A DNA stretch of 64,000 bases from Planctomycetota bacterium (GTDB lineage Bacteria; Planctomycetota; UBA8742; UBA2392): NCBI GenBank assembly GCA_020425605.1, contig JAGQRH010000017.1, forward strand, positions 37,251 through 101,250, written 5' to 3'. Made by a program: the position numbers and the translations under genes. Numbering within the stretch: position 1 is the stretch's first letter; each line of letters starts with the position of its first letter. Below, one piece after another: positions 17,237 to 25,085 of this stretch. The notes under the pieces are model-generated. The model did no database searches, was not told the DNA's origin, and saw only the letters and a list, made by a program, of their open reading frames with translations.

Positions 17237-17755
17237 ATGCGAACGAAGACTGCAGGCCGCAACTCGCGGCGCGGGTTTACTCTGGTTGAAGTCGGCGTTT
17301 CCATCTTCATCATCACGGTGGTCGCGCTTGCCGGCTTCGCATACTACGCCAGCGCACGCGTCTCCGAGATTAACGAGTGGCACGACCAGAACGCTCTGTT
17401 CATGTGTGAGCGCGAAGTCGAGTCGTGGCATTCAAACGGATACACGGCCCTGACAGGCTTTGGTTCGAGCGACTCCGGCTCCGCCAATTACCTTCCGTAC
17501 GGTTATCGCTTTGCCAACCCGGACGCTGCATGGAATGTTGGCGGGCGATACAAGGATGTTACGCTGAACGGCTTCACCTACCGCGTCCGCGCGCAGAACC
17601 TTTATAACGCAAACACCGGCAGCGATTACTACGTCCAGGCCACCTGGAGTGGAATCACCTACTACTACCGGCAGATCAACGTTGTAGTGCAGTGGGGAAA
17701 CCTCTCTGGCACCCCAACCTATCAAATGAACCAGGAGACCCGGATGGCGCGCTAG
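17237..17755 (+). CDS. Prepilin-like/pseudopilin protein
   Basis: 172 residues. Leader MRTKTAGRNSRRG is followed by FTLVEVGVSIFIITVVALAG: the prepilin cleavage site lies after Gly13 with Glu at +5. The soluble domain (about 40-172) is aromatic-rich, with many Tyr and Trp (YYVQATWSGITYYYRQ) and strand-like patterning, as in minor pilins or GspI/J-type pseudopilins. A promoter stands directly upstream, and the gene is followed 24 bp later by another prepilin-like gene, so the two probably form one transcript ending at the 18409 terminator. Confidence 0.85.
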   Translation: MRTKTAGRNSRRGFTLVEVGVSIFIITVVALAGFAYYASARVSEINEWHDQNALFMCEREVESWHSNGYTALTGFGSSDSGSANYLPYGYRFANPDAAWNVGGRYKDVTLNGFTYRVRAQNLYNANTGSDYYVQATWSGITYYYRQINVVVQWGNLSGTPTYQMNQETRMAR

Positions 17756-17779
17756 TGCGCCCCCGACTTGTGGAGACCT

Positions 17780-18373
17780 ATGATGAAGACCGTAAATCTA
17801 AGCCGCAACAGCCGCCGGGGCTTTACGCTAGTTGAGCTGCTTGTCGGCATGGTGGTGTCGACCATTCTCATCATGGGGATGGGAATCGTGATGGTCACGC
17901 TGTTCACGGGCATGCGCGAGTCCAAGGACTTCGCCAATGCGACCGGACGTGTCGACCTGATTCGGCAGCTAACGTTCGATGCCCGCACTGGCAACGACAT
18001 CATTTTCCCTGCCACGGACGGCACTACTGGCTACTACGTGGGTACCGGCTACACCGGCCACCAGATTCAGTTCAACAGCCTTCGCTATGACCCCGTCGGG
18101 GACACAACCTCTGACGTCACGATCACCTGGGAGTCGCGCATTCCAAATGCGACGCCGACAGACCCCTTCATCGTCTACCGCTTTGTAGATGAAACACCGG
18201 AAGACCCGCCGGTGCCTGGCGACGATGTGATGACCTTCGCCCAGGACGACATCACCACCTTCACCATCCTTCGCAACTCCACCACCAGCTTCTCGGCTGC
18301 CATCACAACCACTGAGAACTCTGAGGTTGTCGCAGTGGAGTTGGCTGTGACTCTACGCAACGTGATTAACTAG
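17780..18373 (+). CDS. Prepilin-like/pseudopilin protein (minor pilin, PilW/GspJ-like)
   Basis: 197 residues from the first ATG of an ATGATG pair, with GGAG 5 bp upstream; the second ATG shortens it by one residue. Leader MMKTVNLSRNSRRG precedes FTLVELLVGMVVSTILIMGM, the type III signal with Glu at +5. The following domain contains the helix-strand pattern of PilW/GspJ-like minor pilins (DLIRQLTFDARTGNDIIF, then beta-rich Thr/Asp segments), which cap and prime the pilus. Last gene before a strong terminator at 18409-18438. Confidence 0.85.
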   Translation: MMKTVNLSRNSRRGFTLVELLVGMVVSTILIMGMGIVMVTLFTGMRESKDFANATGRVDLIRQLTFDARTGNDIIFPATDGTTGYYVGTGYTGHQIQFNSLRYDPVGDTTSDVTITWESRIPNATPTDPFIVYRFVDETPEDPPVPGDDVMTFAQDDITTFTILRNSTTSFSAAITTTENSEVVAVELAVTLRNVIN

Positions 18374-18408
18374 CCGTCGGTTGCAACAAGATTCACTTGG
18401 AATCACGC

Positions 18409-18438
18409 GGGGCCCGCCTTGGTGCGGGCCCCCTTTTT
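18409..18438 (+). terminator. Rho-independent terminator
   Basis: Stem GGGGCCCGC / GCGGGCCCC, 6-base loop, then one C and TTTTT. It closes the two-gene prepilin transcript and isolates the PilM-secretin operon. Confidence 0.9.
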
Positions 18439-18461
18439 GTATCTGCTTGCTACCAAGGGTG

Positions 18462-18490
18462 TTGACGAGTTCTGACCGCCCGTCTATCTT
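18462..18490 (+). promoter_or_regulatory. Sigma-70-type promoter for the PilM-secretin operon
   Basis: TTGACG (18462-18467), 17 bp, TATCTT (18485-18490): five and four of six matches with ideal spacing, directly downstream of a terminator and 49 bp before the PilM ATG at 18539. Confidence 0.55.
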
Positions 18491-18538
18491 CACCGGCGTA
18501 GACCAAACTTCAAAAACTCAACTTACACGGAAGCGCCC

Positions 18539-19816
18539 ATGGCAACCTTAGCCGTCGGCATCGATGTTGGGACTTCCTCGGTCAAGGCCGTGGCGCTGAA
18601 GCGCACCGGATCTGGCTATTCCCTGCGAAGTGTGGGGCAGGCGGATATTCGCCGGTCAGAGTTCCATCCCGAGGAATCTCCACAAGCGATTGCTGAAGCC
18701 CCACTTAGGGCCCTGGAACGGGTTTCGCAGGATTCTGCGTTCTCACGCAAGCCTTGCGCCTTCGCCGTTTCCGGACCGCGCGTTGCACCTCGCCTTTTCA
18801 AATTCCCCTCGATCCCGAAGGGGGAAGTTGAGCAGGCCATTCGCTTCGAAGCTGAACAGATTATCCCGTTCGACCTGGCCCAGGCCGCGCTTGACTACGT
18901 GCTGTTTGACGAAGCCATGGAAGAAGGCAAGCCCGTCATGGAAGGGCTTGTGGTCGCGGTCCACAAGGAAGAAGTCGACAAGCGCTTTGTGCTGCTGAAG
19001 AGCGCCGGGTTTGACCCGGTCGTGCTCGACATTGACACGCTGGCGCTTGCAAATGCGTACTCAGAGACCGAGGGGCTCAACGAGCGTGAGACGGTCGCGT
19101 TGATCAACATCGGCGCGCGCTTCACCAATCTCTCGATTCTCCACGGCCCGCGCCGTTGCTTCGTTCGTGACATTGCGACGGGCGGCGACATGCTCAGCCG
19201 TGCGATCAGCGAGATTTACGGGCTTGATCTGCCACAGGCCGAGAAGCGCAAGCGCGAAGCAAGCTACACCCCGTTGGATGATCTCGAGGGGGGCGGCTTC
19301 GCTGACGATTTCGGAGGCGTCGGCGGCGGTGAGACGGAAGGTTTTGGCGACACCGAGGGTTTCGAGCCGATAGATGACGGCAACGAAGAATACGTGCTGC
19401 TGGACAGCGACCAAACGGGCTTCGAGAGCGGCGACACCATGAGTGACGCCGATGACTTCGAAGCATCCGGCCAGACGCAGAGCGGGATGGACGCGGCCCA
19501 GCGGATCTCCGCCAATCGCGCCGTTCTGGCAGATGCTCTCGGCGACCTGATCAGCGAAATCCAGGACACGTTCAAGTACTACATCAACAGGCGCATCATT
19601 CCGCGCGTTGACAAAGTGCGGCTGTGTGGTGGTACGGCGAAGTTTCCGGACATTCAGGAGTTCTTTGCCAGCCAGCTTGGCGTACCGACGGAGCTGTGGA
19701 ACCCGTTCGCACGTATTGACGTGGGCGGTGTGGCCGGCAAGTATCCGCCGAACTTCCTCGATGAGTTGGGTCCGATGATGGCCGTCGCCACTGGCCTGGC
19801 GATGCGTGCACTCTGA
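18539..19816 (+). CDS. pilM: Type IV pilus assembly ATPase-fold protein PilM, with acidic insertion
   Basis: 425 residues; PilM is normally about 350. It has the actin/FtsA fold: VGIDVGTSSVKAVAL phosphate-1, ALINIGARFTNLSIL phosphate-2, the SHS2-like domain 1C (PKGEVEQAIRFEAEQIIPFD) and VRLCGGTAKFPDI adenosine loop. PilM sits under the inner membrane and binds PilN to link PilN/O to the motor. Between about residues 245 and 315, where relatives have a short turn after the AEKRKREA helix, there is a Gly/Asp/Glu-rich low-complexity stretch (GGGFADDFGGVGGGETEGFG, then DSDQTGFESGDTMSDADDFE). First gene of the operon with its own promoter at 18462. Confidence 0.9.
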   Translation: MATLAVGIDVGTSSVKAVALKRTGSGYSLRSVGQADIRRSEFHPEESPQAIAEAPLRALERVSQDSAFSRKPCAFAVSGPRVAPRLFKFPSIPKGEVEQAIRFEAEQIIPFDLAQAALDYVLFDEAMEEGKPVMEGLVVAVHKEEVDKRFVLLKSAGFDPVVLDIDTLALANAYSETEGLNERETVALINIGARFTNLSILHGPRRCFVRDIATGGDMLSRAISEIYGLDLPQAEKRKREASYTPLDDLEGGGFADDFGGVGGGETEGFGDTEGFEPIDDGNEEYVLLDSDQTGFESGDTMSDADDFEASGQTQSGMDAAQRISANRAVLADALGDLISEIQDTFKYYINRRIIPRVDKVRLCGGTAKFPDIQEFFASQLGVPTELWNPFARIDVGGVAGKYPPNFLDELGPMMAVATGLAMRAL

Positions 19817-19854
19817 TTCAGCAAAGCGGTCAAGACCGCTCTTAAGGGGCTGGA

Positions 19855-20538
19855 ATGTTTGAACTGAACCTCATCAAGGACAAGGCAAAGGCGCGCCAGA
19901 GACGGCGAGTCATTTTCCTGTCCATCGTCAGCATCCTGCTGTTGGCCGGCTTGCTGGCGATCTTTGTGGGCAGCCTGTTCTGGCGAGAGACCATCAAGCT
20001 GAAGCAGGCCAATGACGAAGTCACACAGATCTCGCTGAAGCTCGACGGCATGCGCGCGGACCTTGATGTCCGCGAGCCGGCGGCCCGCAAGCGCCGCAAC
20101 GCGTTGATTGAGGCTTGGTCCGAAGACGTGCTCGTTCGCCAGGACCGGCCGTTCTTCAACCCGATCCTGACGGATCTCGTCGAGCATCACCCGCCGACTG
20201 CCAAGTTCTGGTACAACTCGATCCAGTTGACGACAAACACCGGCGGACGGGCAGGCGATGCATCAGAAGACACAGCCGCAGCCACGGCCCTGATGGGAAC
20301 CCGCGGGCTTGAGGCCAACGGCTACATCCAGATTGAAGGATCAGACGTCCTGACGGAGAGTGAGCTGACACAAGTCGCGCGCCAGATGGATGGCATGGTC
20401 AAGCTGGTTGGTGAGCCCAAGTTCTCACTGGACGTTTCGCACGAAATCGTGCCGGGCGGCGACGCCGAAGCATCGCGCTACGTACCTTTCACCGTGCGCG
20501 CAGCGCAGACTCAATTCAGCGGACGCGAGACACCGTAG
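19855..20538 (+). CDS. pilN: PilN-like inner-membrane pilus alignment protein
   Basis: 227 residues. The opening MFELNLIKDK corresponds to the PilN cytosolic motif (INLLP-like) that docks into PilM. One membrane helix follows (about 20-44, VIFLSIVSILLLAGLLAIFV), then a coiled coil (KLKQANDEVTQISLKLDGMR) and a periplasmic domain. It should pair with the PilO-like product of the next gene, 10 bp downstream. Assignment relies on position between PilM and PilO, the N-terminal motif and topology. The periplasmic part is longer than in typical PilN and contains a Gly/Ala/Thr-rich linker. Confidence 0.75.
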   Translation: MFELNLIKDKAKARQRRRVIFLSIVSILLLAGLLAIFVGSLFWRETIKLKQANDEVTQISLKLDGMRADLDVREPAARKRRNALIEAWSEDVLVRQDRPFFNPILTDLVEHHPPTAKFWYNSIQLTTNTGGRAGDASEDTAAATALMGTRGLEANGYIQIEGSDVLTESELTQVARQMDGMVKLVGEPKFSLDVSHEIVPGGDAEASRYVPFTVRAAQTQFSGRETP

Positions 20539-20547
20539 GAGCACGCA

Positions 20548-21210
20548 ATGGCTGACAAGGGATCAGGAGGCGCAGGAGGCGACTGGACGGCCGGCATCGT
20601 GGCTATCTTCGCTGCCCTGTTGCTTGGTAGTGCGGCTCCGATCGGGCTCTATTTCGGTCTTTACAAGCCGAAGGTGGCCGATCGCCTCGCTGCGGAAGAG
20701 AAGAAGAGCAAGCTGATGGTCGATATGGACCTCATGCTTGCACGCTCTGCCCGCGTGACCAAGCTTGAGGATGAAGGCGATGATATGGCGGAGCGGGTCA
20801 AGGCCAAGGAGGCCCCGTTCGCTGAGCCTGATGTTGAGCGCATGGATGTACCGGAAGTGCGCGCTGCGCTGTTGCGCCTCGCGGAGAAGCACCATCTTTC
20901 TCTGCGCCCTGAACGCCAGCAGCAACTGGGTGCTGAAGTTGTCTATGCGCCGGGTATCCGCATCCAGTTTGCGAAGGGCCTGATGGCCACCAAGTTGACG
21001 ATTGAGGCCCTGGCCTACTTCCACGATTTCGGCCGTTTCGTCACGCAGATGGAAACGCTTGCCCAGGAGGGCAATGAAACGGCGCCCAAGTACATCATCA
21101 TACCGGAAGAATTGACCTGCACCGGCGATACCAACGGCGGCAGCAAGCATGTGTTCGTAATGTCCGTTTATGTGGTTGAACGACGGGAAGTGGACACAAT
21201 CGGCCGCTAA
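20548..21210 (+). CDS. pilO: PilO-like inner-membrane pilus alignment protein
   Basis: 220 residues. Short cytosolic N-terminus, one membrane helix (about 15-38, GIVAIFAALLLGSAAPIGLY), a coiled-coil segment (KVADRLAAEEKKSKLMVDMD) and a C-terminal ferredoxin-like domain ending in a strand that includes VFVMSVYVVERREV. The pattern LTIEALAYFHDFGRFVTQME matches the helix-strand unit of PilO/GspM, where a sequence such as G-x-Y-x-x-L-x-x-F is usual. It would form the periplasmic N/O heterodimer linking PilM to the secretin complex. Sequence conservation is weak; position is the main support. Confidence 0.72.
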   Translation: MADKGSGGAGGDWTAGIVAIFAALLLGSAAPIGLYFGLYKPKVADRLAAEEKKSKLMVDMDLMLARSARVTKLEDEGDDMAERVKAKEAPFAEPDVERMDVPEVRAALLRLAEKHHLSLRPERQQQLGAEVVYAPGIRIQFAKGLMATKLTIEALAYFHDFGRFVTQMETLAQEGNETAPKYIIIPEELTCTGDTNGGSKHVFVMSVYVVERREVDTIGR

Positions 21211-21228
21211 AGCCAAACGGGTGACGCA

Positions 21229-21966
21229 ATGAACAAACAGACGAAACAACTGATCGCACTGGGTGGCTTGGTCCTTGTTGCCGGGGTGATTGCGGCCTGG
21301 AACTTCGGCCTGTTTGGTGGTGGCGAGCCGGAGAAGCCCGCGCCGGACCCGGCCGCGGCTGCCGGGACGCCGACCCCGACTCCACCTGCCGGAGAGCCTG
21401 CCGCGACCACACCATCGGCCGCCGGCGGAGTACCAGGCGGTCCCGCACCGCAAACGCAGGACCTGGATCTAGAGATTCCCGAGCCGGTGACACTCGTAAT
21501 GCCGCGCTATCGTTGGAACTGGACCAACGCCGGCGAAGACTACGTCAAGAGCCCGGACTATGATCCGAAGCTTGCGGCCTACGATCCGCTCTGGGTGCAG
21601 AACATCGACGTGGTTGACCCCAAGCGCAAAGAATACATCGACAACCTGAAGCAGGAGTGGGTGCTCGATGGCCTCACTGAGACCATGCAACGCGTGACCC
21701 GCAAGGACGCGGACGGCAACAACGTAGAACAAGAGGAAATGGTTCTTGAGGCGTGGTTCCGCGACAAGAAGCGCCCGTACGGCGAAAAGGACCGCCTGAC
21801 AAACACTCGCTTTACGATTGAGAAGATTTTCAAGAACCGCGTTTATCGCTCTGAAGGCAGTAGTGACTTCAAGGTACGGTCCGGTGTGGACCTCGCAGGT
21901 GACACAGGTGCGAAGCTGACAATTTTCGTCGGCGACGACGGCCGATATGCGCCGGAAAACAAGTAG
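21229..21966 (+). CDS. Single-TM periplasmic protein in the PilP position, unknown
   Basis: 245 residues with one N-terminal membrane helix (LIALGGLVLVAGVIAAWNFG), a Pro/Ala/Gly/Thr-rich linker (about 30-85) and a charged domain of about 150 residues rich in Tyr, Trp, Lys and Asp (for example PRYRWNWTNAGEDYVKSPDY). It lies between the PilO-like gene and the secretin, where PilP or GspC normally sits, and its topology (anchor, long Pro-rich linker, periplasmic domain) is the same. I see no lipobox and no clear HR/PilP beta-sandwich motif. A role linking the inner-membrane complex to the secretin is inference from position. Confidence 0.7.
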   Translation: MNKQTKQLIALGGLVLVAGVIAAWNFGLFGGGEPEKPAPDPAAAAGTPTPTPPAGEPAATTPSAAGGVPGGPAPQTQDLDLEIPEPVTLVMPRYRWNWTNAGEDYVKSPDYDPKLAAYDPLWVQNIDVVDPKRKEYIDNLKQEWVLDGLTETMQRVTRKDADGNNVEQEEMVLEAWFRDKKRPYGEKDRLTNTRFTIEKIFKNRVYRSEGSSDFKVRSGVDLAGDTGAKLTIFVGDDGRYAPENK

Positions 21967-22021
21967 TGGACCGACAGGACTGATTTTTGGCCCGCGGTGG
22001 CGGGCATTCGGGGGGATTGCA

Positions 22022-24115
22022 ATGCTTAAGCTGACACGTGGCGGTCTGATTCTGCCGCTTCTCATGCTGCTGTTGGTCGGGATGTTTGCGCCGGTTCTGT
22101 CCGCGCAGGACGGGGATGAAGGCTTCACGCCCAACCCGACCGATCCGATCACCGTGGACTTCGTGCAGAAGGACCTGCACACCGTGATGCACTACATCGC
22201 GCTGCGTTCAGGCTTGCAGATCATCGTGGAAGGCGAGGTCAATGTTAAGCTGACCGTGATGTTCCGCGACGTCGACCCCAAGTCCGCCATCCAGTCGATC
22301 TGCAAGGCGAACAAGCTCGATTACATTGAAGACGGCCAGGTGATCATCATCAAGCGCCGCCCGCAGGAAGAGGCGCTTGCGAACGTGGTCAACGGCGAAC
22401 TTGATGGCCGTTTCAATGTCAATTTCGAGGCCCATGAGCTCGTGACCGCAATTCTCGAGGTCGCGAACGTAACGCGTGCGCAGGTGTTCGTGCCGGCCAC
22501 ACTCAGCCAGAAATCAACCATCGACAACCCGCAGTCGCCCGACGAGCAGGACAAGGGCAAGACTGTCGTAGAGAGCATCCAGAGTCGCAAGATCAGCATG
22601 TATATGCGTGAGGCCAAGCCGGGCAACATTCTCCGGCGACTGGCTGAGCTCGGTGACATGGAGATCGAAGAGATCACGCTTGATGATTCGGTACCCGGAC
22701 AGGACACGGGCTGGCGCTTCTCCTACAAGGCTGTGCAGATCAGCGGGGGACCTATCGGTACGCCGCAAGGCCAGGTCAAGATTGAAGACCGCAGCTGGAC
22801 CATCCCCGGCGCGGAAATGAGCAAGTTGAAGACGGAACTGCAGAACTTGCTGAGCACCGTCGGCAAGCTTGTCGTTGACGAGCAGACCTACTTCGTCACG
22901 GCCTTCGACCTCAAAGAGAACCTTGACCGCATGTCGAAGTTCCTCGATCCGCTCGTCACGATGACCGCGACAGTCAATGAGGACAAGCTGAAGACCGATC
23001 CGCTGGTCGTGGCTGAATTCCGCATGACGCGCGACGCTTCACAGCAGGAACTGGTCAACGCCGTCTCGGAAGTGCTCTCAGAGCAGGGCCACATCATCAG
23101 CAACCCGGACCGAAACAGCATCGTAGTCTACGAGCTTCAGTCCCGCATGGACAAGATCACCGAGATCATGGCGATGTTGGATACAGCACCGGAGCAAGTG
23201 CTGATCACGGCCAAGCTGATCGAAGTAACGCTGGATGACTACATGGGATACGGCCTTGAGTTGTTCACCAGCCACTCGGCCGACAACCTGAACAACGGTC
23301 GGTTCGCCGGTGGCAGTCAGGACACCAGCCAGGGCACGGTCGGCGGCCTGTTCGGCCAACCCACGGGCTTCGACCCGTTCTTTGCCACCTTCACAAACCC
23401 GCGCATCGACGTGCGGCTTGAGCTGCTGGCGAACGAGGGTCGTGTCGAGACACTAAGCCAGCCGACCCAGATGGTCAGCAACCGCCAGCAGGCACGGATC
23501 GAAGTAGGTCAAGAAGTGCCGTACCTGCAGAGTTCCGGCCAGACCGGCGGCTCGACCACCGCTTCGGTTTCGTTCAAGGAAGTCTCGATCGTCATGGACG
23601 TCACGCCGACCGTGCTGGAAGGCGGCCTGCTGCGCCTCGACGTCACCGTCACCGTTCGAGAAGTGATCGGCAACGTCGCGATCGAGGGCAACAACACACC
23701 GGTGCTCAGCAAGCGCGAGAGCAAGACCAACGTCTTCATCCGCGACGGCGAAACACTGGTGATGGGCGGCCTGATGCGCGAGCGCGAACGGTCGGAAGAA
23801 AACGGCCTGCCGTTCCTGAAGGACATCCCGTTCCTGGGCTACCTCTTCAAGAGCGCGAACCGCACCACCAGCAAGACCGACCTGCTGTTCTTCCTTCGCC
23901 CGCAGATCGTCAACGTGGTCAAGGGTGCCGAAATCGGCGAGACTGGTGAAAAGGTCGAGCGCGACCTTCGTCCGTTGCTTTACCAAGACGGCGACGACCG
24001 CAAGGCCAACATCCGCCCGAACCGCTTCCGCCGCCTCGAGGTTGCGCCGAAGCCGGCCTGGTACAACGACAAGGCGCGTCCCAAGACCGCCAAGGACGTA
24101 AAGCCGGGTGCGTAG
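22022..24115 (+). CDS. Secretin (PilQ/GspD family)
   Basis: 697 residues from ATG 22022, preceded by GGGGGGA; the signal peptide MLKLTRGG...PVLSA is cut before QDGDEG. The N-terminal N0/STN domain is visible (ITVDFVQKDLHTVMHYIALR ... KLTVMFRDVDPKSAIQSI), followed by N-domain repeats (about 300-430, ending in the repeat SEQGHIISNPDRNSIVVYEL) and the C-terminal pore domain with EVPYLQSSG, VEGNN-type strand, GETLVMGGLMRERE and LPFLKDIPFLGYLFKS. It forms the outer-membrane ring through which a pilus or pseudopilus passes. It ends the PilM-N-O operon; a farnesyl diphosphate synthase gene follows after 10 bp. Confidence 0.93.
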   Translation: MLKLTRGGLILPLLMLLLVGMFAPVLSAQDGDEGFTPNPTDPITVDFVQKDLHTVMHYIALRSGLQIIVEGEVNVKLTVMFRDVDPKSAIQSICKANKLDYIEDGQVIIIKRRPQEEALANVVNGELDGRFNVNFEAHELVTAILEVANVTRAQVFVPATLSQKSTIDNPQSPDEQDKGKTVVESIQSRKISMYMREAKPGNILRRLAELGDMEIEEITLDDSVPGQDTGWRFSYKAVQISGGPIGTPQGQVKIEDRSWTIPGAEMSKLKTELQNLLSTVGKLVVDEQTYFVTAFDLKENLDRMSKFLDPLVTMTATVNEDKLKTDPLVVAEFRMTRDASQQELVNAVSEVLSEQGHIISNPDRNSIVVYELQSRMDKITEIMAMLDTAPEQVLITAKLIEVTLDDYMGYGLELFTSHSADNLNNGRFAGGSQDTSQGTVGGLFGQPTGFDPFFATFTNPRIDVRLELLANEGRVETLSQPTQMVSNRQQARIEVGQEVPYLQSSGQTGGSTTASVSFKEVSIVMDVTPTVLEGGLLRLDVTVTVREVIGNVAIEGNNTPVLSKRESKTNVFIRDGETLVMGGLMRERERSEENGLPFLKDIPFLGYLFKSANRTTSKTDLLFFLRPQIVNVVKGAEIGETGEKVERDLRPLLYQDGDDRKANIRPNRFRRLEVAPKPAWYNDKARPKTAKDVKPGA

Positions 24116-24125
24116 GCGGTAAGCA

Positions 24126-25025
24126 GTGACACAGGACAACGCAAGCAAACAAAACTTCGAGCGCCTGCTCAGCCGGATGAATCCGCTGGTTGAGCAGGCG
24201 CTCAAGCGCTATGCATGGCCGGAGTCCGGCGCGCCCAGGCGCATCGTCGATGCCATGAACTACTCGCTGCAGGCGGGGGGCAAGCGTTTGCGGCCCATGC
24301 TGGTACTGGCGGGTTGCGAGGCGGTGGGGGGCAACCTCGAAGAGGCCCTGCCCGTGGCAGCCGCGTTCGAGATGATTCACACCTACAGCCTGATCCACGA
24401 CGATTTGCCCGCCATGGACGACGACGACTTGCGCAGGGGCCAGCCGACCTGCCACAAGGCGTTCGACGAAGCCACCGCCATTCTCGCGGGCGATGCCATG
24501 GCTACCTATGCCTTTCAGGCGATCCTCACGCACGTGAAAGACACCACCCGGGCCGTCGCCGCCGGCCGAGAACTGGCCGTGGGGGCTGGTCTGGATGGCA
24601 TGGTCGGTGGCCAGATGGCCGACCTTGAGGGGGAAGGTCGCGAGCCAAGCGTTGAGCAGCTGCGCTACATCCATGAACACAAGACCGGGGCGCTGATCAC
24701 CGCGGCCGTCGTCTGCGGTGGCATTATGGGCGGGGCGGACGAGCCCACGATCGGGCGTTTGCGAAACTACGGCGGGTTGATCGGCCTGGCCTTTCAGGTT
24801 GTAGACGACATTCTCGACGAGACTGCTACAGCCGAGCAACTTGGCAAATCGCCCGGAAAAGACAGCGCCAGCGACAAGATGACATACCCCCGGCTGTATG
24901 GGTTGGACGGTGCGAAGAAGTACGCCGAAGAGCTCATTTCCAAAGCCTGCGCCGAGCTTGAGGGCATGCGGAATGCAGAAGCCCTGCGCACCATAGCAGC
25001 ATACTTTGTGGCCCGTACGCACTAG
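24126..25025 (+). CDS. ispA: Farnesyl diphosphate synthase (trans-polyprenyl synthase)
   Basis: 299 residues from GTG 24126, 10 bp after the secretin stop. It condenses isopentenyl diphosphate with dimethylallyl or geranyl diphosphate. The first aspartate-rich motif is DDLPAMDDDD (about residue 92), with the two-residue insertion of bacterial type II FPP synthases; Tyr at the fifth position before it also predicts C15 product length. The second motif is DDILDE (about 227). QAGGKRLRPML and GQMADLEGE are conserved family blocks. Dxs and NAD kinase follow, so this begins an isoprenoid-supply group. The product is inferred from the chain-length residues; a geranylgeranyl product is possible. Confidence 0.92.
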   Translation: MTQDNASKQNFERLLSRMNPLVEQALKRYAWPESGAPRRIVDAMNYSLQAGGKRLRPMLVLAGCEAVGGNLEEALPVAAAFEMIHTYSLIHDDLPAMDDDDLRRGQPTCHKAFDEATAILAGDAMATYAFQAILTHVKDTTRAVAAGRELAVGAGLDGMVGGQMADLEGEGREPSVEQLRYIHEHKTGALITAAVVCGGIMGGADEPTIGRLRNYGGLIGLAFQVVDDILDETATAEQLGKSPGKDSASDKMTYPRLYGLDGAKKYAEELISKACAELEGMRNAEALRTIAAYFVARTH

Positions 25026-25050
25026 ACCGCTACTCGCGGGCCGCTAGACT
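25023..25050 (+). promoter_or_regulatory. Candidate promoter for dxs (GCTAGACT -10 element)
   Basis: TAGACC (25023-25028), 16 bp, TAGACT (25045-25050) lie 36 bp before the dxs ATG and overlap the end of the preceding gene region. The 8-mer GCTAGACT also precedes two other genes here (30072, 40747). Individually weak. Confidence 0.3.
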
Positions 25051-25085
25051 TGGCTATTTGCTACCGAGTGTCACCTGAGGCTTGG

